From Phoronis australis (Eukaryota > Phoronida > Phoronidae): a DNA stretch of 64,000 nucleotides. The stretch lies in NCBI GenBank assembly GCA_002633005.1, contig NMRA01000146.1:757834-821833 (forward strand), in the 5' to 3' direction. A program made the translations under genes and the position numbers. Every line of letters starts with the position of its first letter. Position 1 is the stretch's first letter. The notes under the pieces are model-generated. The model saw nothing but the letters and a program-made list of their open reading frames with translations. It ran no database searches and was not told the DNA's origin. This document shows, piece by piece, positions 34,126 through 45,283 of this stretch.

Positions 34126-34603
34126 AAGATACTGGCATGGTCTTCACGAGAGTTCTTATGTAACCATAATAGTTAACAGTAAAAATAAAATTATTATCTC
34201 ATGTACTACAGTAAACATAAAAATACCATATCCTGTACTCCGAGTCCTACCAATCACTTTACTGGCTGATATTTGCAAAGATATTAAATTGAGGTTCCAA
34301 ACAAATTTCTAGAGGGAAAAGAATATGCCCCTACAAACATGGGGAGATCATTCTAGTCAGCCCATATTCACCTCAACTCAACTCCTAGGTAAAGTTGTAC
34401 CCAGATTAACTATCACTTTCACCATGACACTGAAATATTTGAAACCACTCGAACTCGCACTGAATGTGAAAATTTTAAGTGCGACATTCTAGTATCCCAC
34501 AACCCGGTAAAAATTCGAAAGCACATACTCAATCCCAAAGTCAAATCACACAAATTTTCCTTATTTGCATTGAATTATTTTGTGCAATTAGATAGGAATT
34601 ATG

Positions 34604-35028
34604 TGTGGGGTGTTTGATGAGGTTGTAGACTGCTGGGGAGTCTAACCGGTTCGTTGCTTGTTAGATGGAGATAAAAACTGACTACATCGATTGAAGGCTA
34701 TAAGAACACACAAAGTTTATTGGCTCTAACTACAATATATATAGCAACTCAAAATATGTGTGGGTTTTGGGTGTATTTGAGTCAGTTCCTGTGACGTCAA
34801 CACAAATAGTAAACTTTTATGAATGGAATTCCACAATCTCGTCCTGGCATGCCATATATGGAAAATGACTTGTTTACCAGACAAGCAGATGCACTGAAAC
34901 AATAACATTGATATGCTGAGGTCACTACTCACAGGAACTATTATGTAACAACTCTTCCTTTTGCCAGAGTTCTATGAAAAAACAGGATATGACTCACTTT
35001 CACTTGATCATCATGAGAATTCATGACA
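34604..35028 (-). repeat. 3' LTR of BEL copy 2
   Basis: 425 bp, collinear with 40709-41133. TTATG directly precedes it on the plus strand. Confidence 0.96.
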
Positions 35029-35169
35029 CTCCGCCGGCCAAAAACGTTAAAATATTCAAATTTTAAAATCAACTGAGTCGCACCAAAAAACCACACATCA
35101 TATTAAAATAAAAAGCTTGAAACTAATCATCATAATCAAGTTACGCTTGAATTACACTAGTTGATATGT

Positions 35170-38100
35170 TTACACTAATACTAATTGTTCATCTTGGTGA
35201 GTAAGCTGTTTCCGAATTTTTTCCATTGCCAATTGCGCGGCTTGACGTCTTGGTCTATCAAGAACAGTCTCCTGGTTTGATTCTCGTTCAGTGGCAGTCT
35301 GTTCACTTGTGTCCGATCCACTCTTATAGTTTGCCTCCAATGGATATAATTCGGCAATGGGGCGATTTGTGTATCCACCCTTTGTTTTGATGGTTGCAGA
35401 TCGCACAAATCCATCTGCGCCCATGTTTACTTCGGTAACAATACCCATAGGCCAATTGACACGTTTTTCGATGTCCATGTGGATTAATACAATGTCTCCT
35501 TTGTTTATAGTATTACACTGAGTGCGTCCATGCGTTGTGGTCTGAGAATGTCTCTCACGTAAAATTGGTAAATACTCTCCTTTCCAACGCTTCCAAAAGT
35601 CCGTAAAGAGTCTATCCAAATATCTAACGCGGCTAGTCATGGCGTCGCGTTGAAGCGTAAAATCAGGATCTGTAATTTCATCAATCTCTACAAACTGTCG
35701 AGGTAAAGTTGACGTTATACGTCCATGGATCAGGTGTGATGGAGTGAGTGGTACTGGATCATCCTTGTCACTTGAGATGTAGGTTAGTGGTCTGTTGTTG
35801 ATAACAGCTTCGATTTCCGTTAACAATGTGACGAGTTCATCGTATGTGACGCAGGATTTCCCTAACACCTTCTTCAGTGATGTTTTGGTAATGCCAATGA
35901 GTCTTTCATAGAATCCACCAAACCAAGGCGCTCTTTTAGGAATAAAAGACCATTTGACGCGTTTTTGACGAAGATGATTCTCAACAGGGACACTTTCGAT
36001 TAGATTTCTGATGTTTTCCGCTGAAGATACGAATGTCGACGCATTGTCTGAGATGACATGGCTGGGTAGACTTTTTCTGCTACAAAATCTGCGAAAGGCT
36101 CGGATAAATGCTTCTGAACTCATGTCTGTGACTAGTTCCAGGTGACATCCTCTGGTGACAGCACACGTTATCAACAATACGTAACACTTATTTTGGTTCG
36201 AAGTTGCATTTCGATAGTAAAGCGTACCTGTAAAATCCACTCCAACAATAGTGAATGGTGGTGCTTCTTCAAGCCTGTATATAGGTAGGGGAGGATCCAG
36301 GGGTCTCGCATAGGGTTGTCCATTAACTTTGAGGCATCGGACACACTTCCGTAGCGCCGACTTGACAATTTGTCTGATTCTTGGTATCCAGAACTGTTGT
36401 CGCAAATGAGTAATCGTTGATAAAGTTCCAGCATGTTTGAGTAATCCATGTGCATGTTCAATGATAAGGAGTGAAAATCTGTCATTCGGTGGAAGCAATA
36501 TAGGAAATTTAGCATCATATGTGCTGTATGCATGCTCAAGCCTTCCCCGACAACGAATGACGGCATTGTCATCAAGGAATAATTTCAATTGTCGCACCAA
36601 TGGAGACTTCGATTTTGATCCTCGGAGAACTTCTAATTCACGGGAATAATACTGTCGTTGAACGTGTTTAATCCACAATAACTTGGCTTGGTTCAGGTCT
36701 TCTACGGTCAATTTTGAACTTGTTTCTTGCTTGCGTAATCTGTGCACAAACTTCATCACATAGGCAGTCACATGTAGTAGTCTGTCCAGGGTAGAAAATC
36801 TATTAACATCAATGATTGCTTTAAGGTCAAGAGTGTATACCTCTGCTTGTGTCTGTTGTGTCTGCTGCTGTTGTTGTTGCGTAACAGCAGTAACGTCTGT
36901 AGTTGTGTCTGTTGACTGGAGTGTTGGTGGGACATCTGGAAGTAATCCATCTGTTGATGTGCTCAGATCACACAGGTCAGTATTGCACGACATCACAATA
37001 CTGTCTGGGGAGGGATTGATAGGCCAGTCACCTGTGGGTAACCATACTGGACCCGACCACCATAGTTGCGATGACTTCAGGTTTTCAGTGGAAATGCCTC
37101 TTGTCAGCAAATCTGCAGGATTATCTGCTGAAGGACAATACGTGACGTTGTCGAACCTTGCAGACTGTATTTCACGTACTCTGTTTGCGACAAATACGGG
37201 TAGTTTTTTGTCACAAAGAATCCAGTGTAGAGTGATTTGGCTATCTGTCCAAAGTACTCTCTTGTTCACTTGGAGATGGCTAGAACTTAGTGATTTCATG
37301 ACGAAGTTTGACAGTCGAGTTCCTATCAGTGTAGCCATTAGTTCCAATCGGGGTAGTGTGATGTCTTTTGTCGGCTTTAATCTTGTTTTTGCCATCACCA
37401 GGGTAATTTCGTTTCCTTGTTTTAAGTAGACCGCAGCACCATAGGCAAGCAAACTGGCATCGCAAAACACATGGAGCTCAATATGATTTTTGGTAGGGTC
37501 ATTGAAATACTGGCGCGGCACCGTGATGGACCGGGCTGCAGTGAGATCATGAAATATGTCATTCCATCGCTCATATACTGTAGATGAGAGTGGGTCGTCC
37601 CAGTTCCATTTCTCTTGCCACAGTTGTTGGATCAATAGTTTAGCCTTGACATGAACTGGGGACAGAAATCCGAGGGGGTCAAACACGGTAGATGTCAATT
37701 TCAGCACTTGTCGCTTGGTCACTTCACCATGAGGTTGAGTTGACTGTGGTGTATACATTAGGTAATCTGTAGATGTGTTCCATCGCAGTCCTAGGACATT
37801 GACAATTTGATTGGCATCTCCATTATCATCTGCATTTATTTTGGCTTGTAGTATGGGGTCACTTGTGGCCCATGACCTCAATTTAAAGCCAGCTTGTTGC
37901 ATAACACCATTAGCCTTGGTGTAGTATTCCACTGCTTGTTGAGAGGAATCTTCTTGGTCGTTACTTGATGTAACACCAATTAGAATATTATCAACGTAAA
38001 TATTCTGTTGGATGTCGCTGGTCACAGGATCATCATAGTTGTCCAAATGTGTTTTGATGACTGAGTTCAGGATGAACGGACTGGAGCGGGAACCAAATAG

Positions 38101-39214
38101 GACGGACTTGAATCTGTACACTTGAAATTCACTTTCTGGATTCGCTGGATCAGTTAGCCACAGAAATTTCGTGTAGTTGCGGTCAGCCTTATGTAACCGG
38201 ATGTTTAAAAATGCTTTCTCGATATCGCTCGTGAATGCCACTGTCTTTGTGCGAAAACGTATCAGGATCGAGACAAGATCACTCAGTAGGGGCGTTCCTG
38301 TTTCCAGACAGTCGTTGAGGCTTGGATTATGTTGAGTGGAACAGCTGCAATCGTAAACAATTCGAATGGGAGTAGTTGCACTGTCGTTCTTCTCTGAGTG
38401 TTGTGGTATGTAATGACCTACTGTGTTGTCATCAGCTACAGGCTCGATAAAATCTCTGTCTTATTGTTCCTGTATGATTCTGTGATAAATCTGACGTGTG
38501 TTGTCACCAAGTCGACGAACCATGGATCGTGTACGGGCCTGGGTGACAGCGTAATTGGTGGGCAACGGGTTGTGGTCAGCTTTCCAGGGCAATCGGGCAG
38601 TATATTTTCCATCATCATCTCGTGTGATACTGTTGGCGCAGTAGTCATTTAAGTCGAACTTTTCATCCTTAGTGTTGTCACTGATGCCAATTGCTTCCAA
38701 ATCCCAATAAATGGAAGCCATTTTCTCGTCTGGGTGTGAATCAACAGTAACTTTCATGCAGGTAGTGTTGACCATCAGTGCGGTATCAGTTGGAGTATTT
38801 ATTGGTCCTGACAATAAATATCCGAGTTTAGAATCGACAGCAGTGGGTCCTGGACCTCTAAGTGTAGTGTCCCCGACAATTGACCAGTAATAATCAGCTC
38901 CAATCAGTAAATCAATGTCGAAGTTAGGATCTGTTACATGGGAAGCAGTAGGTAGATACTTCAGGTAATCGTGGTGAGCCATCACAGTCGGGACAAAATT
39001 CTTGATGGGCGTTGAAATTTTCGGCACAATAATAGCCGACAAATTCACAGTACCTTGGCGTGTGTCCAGTTCCAGTGTTGTTATGGCGTTCTGATGTGGA
39101 GTTGACTTGTCATCACCAAATGTTGACAGGTTAATCGTTTCCCTTGGGCAGTTGTTTGGATTGATGTGCAATCGCTGGGCAGCTTGTTGGGTCACAAAAG
39201 TACGTTGTGAACCC
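35170..39214 (-). pseudogene. pol: BEL copy 2 pol: protease, RT, RNase H, integrase
   Basis: The protease begins at the frameshift near 39215, where the DEG(S/T)Q-type active site is seen only in the shifted frame. The frame runs to TAA 38461-38463 and then continues in phase without another stop to 35170 (1,023 residues from the codon at 38241). RT: motif A FTSDIEKAFLNI, and a YVDN box (residues 82-85 of the long frame) in place of YVDD. RNase H: HVFCDASLLAYGAAVY, TLPRLELMA and VLWTDSQITLHWI. Integrase: zinc H-H-C-C (EHAHGLLKHAG...CVRCL), core Asp in GVDFTG, Asp in ISDNASTF, Glu in GGFYERLIG, then a full DUF5641-like region (PSHLIHGR, FWKRWKGEYL, GDIVLI). All integrase catalytic residues are present. 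Confidence 0.93.
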
Positions 39215-40684
39215 TCATCGAGCAGTCACTTGGATCTGAGTTGAGCCATTCTTGATAGTGGCGGACGCAGTTTTCAGCAGTATTGGTCCAGACGTTAGAG
39301 TTAACTTGACATGGGTGTCCTTGGGGGTGGGACCTGTTGGCGCAGTACTCGTGGATTGTGGTGTAGGTTGAGTGGTCTCTCTCGTTGTGTTTCCAGTTAT
39401 AGTACTAGTAGTCTGACAAATCGTGGTGTGATGCTTCTGTCCACACGTGCGGCATGAAAACTTAGATTGACAGTCTTTCTTGATGTGTTTGTTGGACAAA
39501 CAATTGAAGCACAGTCGATCGCGTTTCAAAATCTCCATTCGTTTAGTCACATCTGTGATGACGGTACAGGTATGGGTTTGATGGCTTTGTTTACAATAAA
39601 CACATCTTGGTTGGCGTGGCCTTGGGGGACCGGATGGGCGGAAGCGGGCATTCACATGGAAACTTGAGGTAGAAAAATGTTCAGTCGTACTCACATCATG
39701 ATTTTGCGATGACTCTCCAGCAGAGTTGGCGTCAATTTCTTTCAACAGGGCGGTCATTAGTTGTTGGAGGGTCCATGAATCACCAGCGTGATCTCGGTGC
39801 AATTGTGTCTTGACTTGAGGCGGAATTTTTCGCTGTATTATTGAGACGATCATGTCGCTGTCCGCTGCTTTTCCAAGGGTTTTCAGTCCTCGAATATAAG
39901 TTCAAATGCTGTCGTGGAACTTTCTGAGGCTGTTAACATCAATGCTCGGCTGCTTCAAATCCAGAATCGCCTGCATATATGAATTCACAAGCAATTCTGT
40001 TCTTCCGTACCTTGTTTTTAGGAGGTCTATGGCTTCATCATAGCTCGCATTAGTTAGTGGTAGTCCCTCTATAACTTTGGCTGCATCTCCAGAAAGTTGA
40101 GCTCGCAGGTATTGCAGTTTCTGTACAGGGGCAAGACTCGTGTCGGCGTTAACGGCGGCATTGAAGTGATCTAAAAACGTCAGCCATTGTAGTATATTAC
40201 CGCTGAATGTTGGTAGTTGAAGTTTGGGGAGGTTGAATCGCTTGGTCGCTAGTGTGCTGGAGGCTGTGGCTGTGCTTGTGGCGGCGACTGCAGGCGCTGT
40301 TGTGTCCACGGATCCTGGGTGCGTAGGGGGGCTTTCATGGGCTGCTCCTGTCAGTAGACTTCCTGCCATTGGGAGGGAGGTTGTGACACCTTGCTTCTTG
40401 TCTCGTTGCTGCCTTAGGTTCAATAGTGTCATGTTGACGTTGTCGAAGTACTCGGCCGACTCTTCATAAAAGGCTTCGATGTCTGTCGTTGGGGTGGTGT
40501 CGGCGATCTCGTCGTCTAGCTTGTTGAGTAGTTTCACTTTGTCGCCGCAGAGTTGAATATGTGCATTGACTGCATCCAATTTTTCAGTGGTAATATTCTC
40601 TTGCTGTAGAATATCACGTGCAGCGGCAAGGTTTTGAGTGATCTTACCGCGGTGTGCTCTCCTCTTGTTCATGAGTTTCTCCAT
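39215..40684 (-). pseudogene. gag: BEL copy 2 gag, one in-frame stop
   Basis: Capsid and nucleocapsid precursor. It starts at ATG 40684 (MEKLMNKRRAHRGK), 24 nt inside the 5' LTR edge. The N-terminal half is helical. It continues through the conserved FNLPKLQLPTFSGNILQWLTF core. TGA 39902-39904 interrupts it within KFHDSI, and the same frame then continues to 39215. The second part has three zinc-knuckle-like motifs (CVYCKQSHQTHTC, CFNCLSNKHIKKDC, CRTCGQKHHTTIC). The stop may be a recent mutation, since the frame is clean on both sides. Confidence 0.9.
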
Positions 40685-40703
40685 CTCGTGTCACTTGGCA
40701 CCA
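40685..40703 (-). promoter_or_regulatory. Candidate primer-binding site of BEL copy 2
   Basis: Read on the minus strand: TGGTGCCAAGTGACACGAG, five bases after the 5' LTR and ending directly before the Gag ATG. LTR elements prime from a tRNA 3' end ending CCA, which requires TGG at this place. The matching tRNA is not identified. Confidence 0.55.
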
Positions 40704-40708
40704 ACAAA

Positions 40709-41133
40709 TGTGGGGTGTGTGATGAGGTTGTAGACTGCTGGGGAGTCTAACCGGTTCGTTGCTTGTTAGATGGAGATAAAAACTGACTACATCGATTGAA
40801 GGCTATAAGAACACACAAAGTTTATTGGCTCTAACTACAATATATATAGCAACTCAAAATATGTGTGGGTTTTGGGTGTATTTGAGTCAGTTCCTATGAC
40901 GTCAACACAAATAGTAAACTTTTATGAATGGAATTCCACAATCTCGTCCTGGCATGCCATATATGGAAAATGACTTGTTTACCAGACAACCAGATGCACT
41001 GAAACAAAAACATTGATATGCTGAGGTCACTACTCACAGGAACTATTATGTAACAACTCTTCCTTTTGCCAGAGTTAAATGAAAATACAGGATATGACTC
41101 ACTTTCACTTGATCATCATGAGAATTCATGACA
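40709..41133 (-). repeat. 5' LTR of BEL copy 2
   Basis: 425 bp. The promoter of the element should lie here. TTATG directly follows on the plus strand. Confidence 0.96.
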
Positions 41134-41361
41134 TTATGCAAGTTTCACTGTGCGTAACAACATTTAACATGTTGACTGGTGAGAGTTCACTTGGGTACAT
41201 TGTGACCTATGCCGGGGGTTATTCCAGATAGGGTGCTAGTAGTGGGATCGGAATGTCCTTTCGCATTCAATAACCTAGATCTTCCCGACAAACCTGAGCA
41301 AATCAGTCAAAATAGGCAATACAATAGTTACATTGGTGTTCTTAATTTTGAGAACCAGGCA

Positions 41362-42395
41362 CATGCGCGCACCCAGGGGAGGCTCGAACAAGCACCCCCC
41401 CCCCACTTGCCGAAGTAGGCATGAAAAGGTCAGCCTCATAGAAACAAAAAAATTGAGAAAACGAGACACATGTCCACTAAAAAGCTGGGTAATTGTTTAC
41501 AATATGACGACAATAAGTTGCACATATGATTTTGGTATCGTTAGATTCCTCATGCTGTCACCTTTCCAAAAATTTATGAATTGATCCCCTACCGCGTTTC
41601 CTTCATATTTTATCGTCGAATTTCAGTTAGCACTATTTCCCGGTGGACACCGCCATGTTAGTTCAACTCAAGATAACAGCGACACCTATTATTATTGAAT
41701 GAAACAGCATCATTGATTCTGAATGGTGGTTGCCCGCGCGGGATTCCCGCTAAAGTTTTCCTGACATAATATGGTGCATGCACAAGGAGAAGTATTTTAC
41801 CTTTTCCATTTTTTTAGAATTGTGACCATTCAGTGACCATTTTTACATGAAATTGTCTGAAGTGATACTTTTTTCACAAATCTGGACCTCAAAAACAACC
41901 TCCGCTTTTTGGCAGATTCTTGCTAGCAGATGCGTATATCAGGGTCACCATAGGATCGAATTCGAACCCTTGGTTACGTAACTCGAGCAGTGGATTGACG
42001 GGTCTCGGTCAATTTGAACTTATGAAAAGCGACGATCTGCAAGTCGGTACATTAGTTCAGTTTTTGACCACCAGGTGACTCCTTATCCATTCAAAATGGA
42101 GGTATTACTACCGAGTACCAGGAAATAGTGCGAGCAGAAATTTCACGACAAAAAAACTAAGGGAACAGGGTAGGACAAATTTCTACGTACATTTAGAAAG
42201 ATAACATTGCGAGGAATCGAACGATACCAAAATCATATGTCTAAGTCTTTGTCGTCATATTGTAAACAATTACCAAAAGCTGTAATTCAGGAATGCACTG
42301 TGCACAGCTCTGAACATACCCCATTTTTTTTAGTAAAAGGTCAATATGCCCAAAATTGTTAGCACCCCCTATATATTTTAGGATGGGTGCGTGGA
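41362..42395 (-). mobile_element. Long relative of the GCGCGCACCC MITE family (about 1 kb)
   Basis: The left end ATGCGCGCACCCAGGGGAGG with GCTCGAACAAGC and a C-run matches the inverted right end of the MITE at 918-1136. The right end CTCTGAACATACCCC through GGATGGGTGCGTGG matches its inverted left end. Between them about 0.8 kb is extra. It contains a second pair of inverted arms (about 41489-41556 and 42210-42276, sharing TTTACAATATGACGACAA in opposite orientations). No transposase ORF is present. Confidence 0.65.
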
Positions 42396-42875
42396 TGAGG
42401 CAAGTGAACCTTGCAAATTATTGACCTGTAGTGATATGAGATTTCAAAATCAGGAGCTTCCAAGAATTACTACGAACATAGACATAAGCACACACAACCA
42501 ATGCCAATATACCCAACTTGGGAAATCATTACATTTTACCTTGGTAGTCCCCCCCTCCTTGCATTGATCACACTGGCAAAACCTCAGAAGACAGAAATAT
42601 AATAGAGTAATAGCCTTATGTGAACGTTATGGCTTCCTCTGATGAACCTCCAGATGTATATTACGCGTTAGAAGTTTAGATAATTCACACACAGAATGAG
42701 TCCAAGTCGGTATGTGACAGCGTGACTCGTTCGTGGCTGACAATAACAACTGAACTTAACACGTTCGTTGGAAATCACACCACCCATTGTTGCCAATCGA
42801 TTTTAGAACGCTCTCTGGCACTAACCTGACTTCCAAAACTTGTGAAATGTCTTCTTGCTGGCTCTGCCCGTAGAA

Positions 42876-43733
42876 ATATAAACTTCATTGTCGCGGGCTA
42901 GCCAACACACGACTTTTTCTTCGAAGTTGACTGTCGTTATAAAATTCAAACTGTTGACTTCCGGTGGAAACTGCCTTACGAATACAACTCAACACAAAGG
43001 AAACTTGCACAATAACTACGTTTTTTAAGAATTGCATGAGCTCTATTGATTAGATTGCACTGACCAGGTCAGTGTCTCAGGGGATTAACACTGGGTGCAT
43101 TCTTACTGCTGTTGGTCACCGGATGTTCGTCTACATTTAATTTCACGCGCGATAATGAATACGTAATTGCACTAAATCAGTACTGGTTAAACTTTCGTCC
43201 TTTTACGGTTTGTATCTATATAAATGTTAAGGAAACATTTGCGCAACATTTTTATGAGATGATGGGTGTTGCATGAGCAAATAATTATTTTTTGTTGGAA
43301 AATAATGGGAAATTTTTTGCACCAAAAATTAAAAAATATCTCACTATATTCAAATTTTAAAAACTAGAAAACGTAAATTTTCATCACATAGAAACCTTAG
43401 TGTTTTTAAAAAATTCAAGTTTTCCACACATGAATAAATCCAGTTTTCTGAAAAACTTAAGAAGTCAGGAAAACTTAAGATTCTATAATTGGAAAAACTT
43501 AAGTTTGGTGATAAACTTAAGTTATCAGAAAAACTTAAGTTTTGTTAGTTCAAACAACTTAAGTTATTACTTGAAACTTAAGTTTATTTGGGAAAACTTA
43601 AGTTTTACACCTGAAAAAACTTAAGTTTTTTGAAAAACTTAAGTTTTCTGAAAAACTTAACATTGTGCTGAAAAACTTAAGTTTTTCCTCTAAAACTTAA
43701 GTTTTCAGCGAAAAACTTAAGTTCGTTTTTGTA
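42876..43733 (+). repeat. Dispersed repeat ending in an AACTTAAG array (copy 2)
   Basis: Matches 9141-9841 over its length. The terminal array (43445-43725) holds about thirteen CTTAAG palindromes, mostly in the form AAAACTTAAGTTTT, spaced roughly 15-30 bp. The shared end is AGTTCGTTTTTGTAAGGG. The 74-codon ORF here is just the array read in one frame. Confidence 0.8.
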
Positions 43734-44045
43734 AGGGAAGACACGACCTCAAGTGTTTTCATGCAGCGGAATGCTCAACAAGCATCACGCATGTGCGCTC
43801 ATCCGTTATTGCTCTTGATGATCACTTCATCACGCTGTATATTGCGATTTACCGCAGATAATTATTGCTTATTTCTGTATAATTTCTTAATATGTTGGTA
43901 CACCAATAGAACCCAATTTTATTTTTGAAACATCATAACCAATGGCTTGAACATAGCGTCGATATTAAATCATAAGCGCATGAAAACGGAAGACTGATCG
44001 GTTTATAGTGTCACCCATCATCCATCATCATTCAGAAATTGTTGT

Positions 44046-45283
44046 CACTTTCGCAGTAAAACATCTTTTCGAAACTAGAGCCTTCCTATGTAGCCGGCTA
44101 GTTGCATGAAGACTATTTTCAAAACACAGCAAGGTGCCACTGCTTATTGAGACCAAACAGACCTTGATACTTCACACAGCCCGGATAGTTACGTTTGTCA
44201 CCTCGTCGAAAAGCTTGTATCAACATAAGCTCAATACTGGCGGGTGTGCATGCAAAATCTGGAAGTCAATTGGCATTCAAGTTGCCCGTTACGGCCGTTT
44301 AAGTGGGAGAAATCCGACGTCATCTTCTTGCGTAATTCTCTGCCTTTTTAGCGAAAAAACGTATATCGTCGTTTTGAAAAAAGTTCATTGTGACACGCGA
44401 CACTTCCAGAATGTTTTCAACATCTCCCATTAGATGATGAAAACATCTCAGCAAAATTTGTTCTAAAATTCGGTTCACTGATATCAAAATTCCAAAAACA
44501 TAACGAAGTGAAACCAATTCTGTTCATTTGTTGTGACGTTTACGTAACCTCGAGGGAGAACGTTTGATAGAAGAATCTGGGAAAAAGAAACTGGCTAAAA
44601 GGTGACGCAATATTTCATTGGGGCGAAAGTCGACGCATAAGATCACAACATAAATTAGCAGCAGAATAATTGTAGAAAACCATTTTTGCAACGCTGGTGA
44701 ATAATTTAGTTTACTCTAGGAAGATTTTATTCGGTCAGTTTTTACCCACAATGGCGCAAATTTGTATATTTAATTTAGTAAACAGATTCGCACCAAGGCT
44801 ACAGCCTTCCGAGCCCTTTCGCGTAAGAACACAATACTTGGCGTTTCGCGTATACTCCAAGAAGTAAAACTTTGAAAATAATATTTTCGGGGTAACCTGG
44901 TACATGTAATCCTAACAAAAGTAGTCTGTGTTTTCATGTAGAGCGTAAAATGATTAACCCATTGATTCAAAAAGAACACTCTCGCAAACGAAAACGCACA
45001 CAATTTTGAGCTATATTATACTGGTTAAAAAACAACTTTTATAAGTTTATTGCATCGGATTCTAGTGATCACAGGGCAAGTCAAAACTCTTAAAGGGGCG
45101 CAATTTCAAACCTTTGGCATGAATCAGTGATATAAAAATGGAAATACATGTAGACCGACTTTAGTTCATCAGCAATCTAGACACAACAGTTACAGACACT
45201 CACTGCGTTTGTTAACGTCTTGTGGCAATGATGGAAATAATTTTTTCTACTATGATTGATAACAGATTTTACTCTGATGAGGT
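44046..45283 (+). repeat. Left arm of a 1.25-kb inverted repeat
   Basis: Reads CAGTAAAACATCTTTTCGAA outwards to CTCTGATGAGG inwards and is matched in reverse complement by 48706-49974 with scattered differences. Shared landmarks include GGCGCTTCCAG-like text, GTTGTGACGTTTACG and AACCTCGAGGGAGAACGTTTG. No gene is recognised in it; an overlapping ORF (44134-44433) is not conserved in frame. Confidence 0.85.

Larger units (their letters stand above)
34604..41133 (-). mobile_element. BEL/Pao LTR retrotransposon copy 2, nearly intact
   Basis: 6,530 bp on the minus strand with two 425-bp LTRs (TGTGGGGTGT...TTCATGACA on the plus strand) and a perfect 5-bp target duplication TTATG (34599-34603 and 41134-41138). 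It has gag with zinc knuckles, protease, RT, RNase H, integrase and DUF5641-like tail in BEL/Pao order. The LTRs differ at about seven positions (1.6 percent). Only three coding lesions are evident: TGA at 39902-39904, a frameshift at about 39215-39225, and TAA at 38461-38463. It is a different family from copy 1, with different LTRs and low protein similarity. Confidence 0.96.

Noticed and set aside
36812-37429. 205-codon plus-strand ORF
   Set aside because: Antisense to the BEL copy 2 pol frame. Its Cys/Val-rich start is the antisense of a Gln-rich run.
41930-42010. tRNA-like box B (GGTTCGAATTC on the minus strand)
   Set aside because: No acceptable box A or cloverleaf at the right distance. 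It could be a worn SINE head, but I cannot support that.
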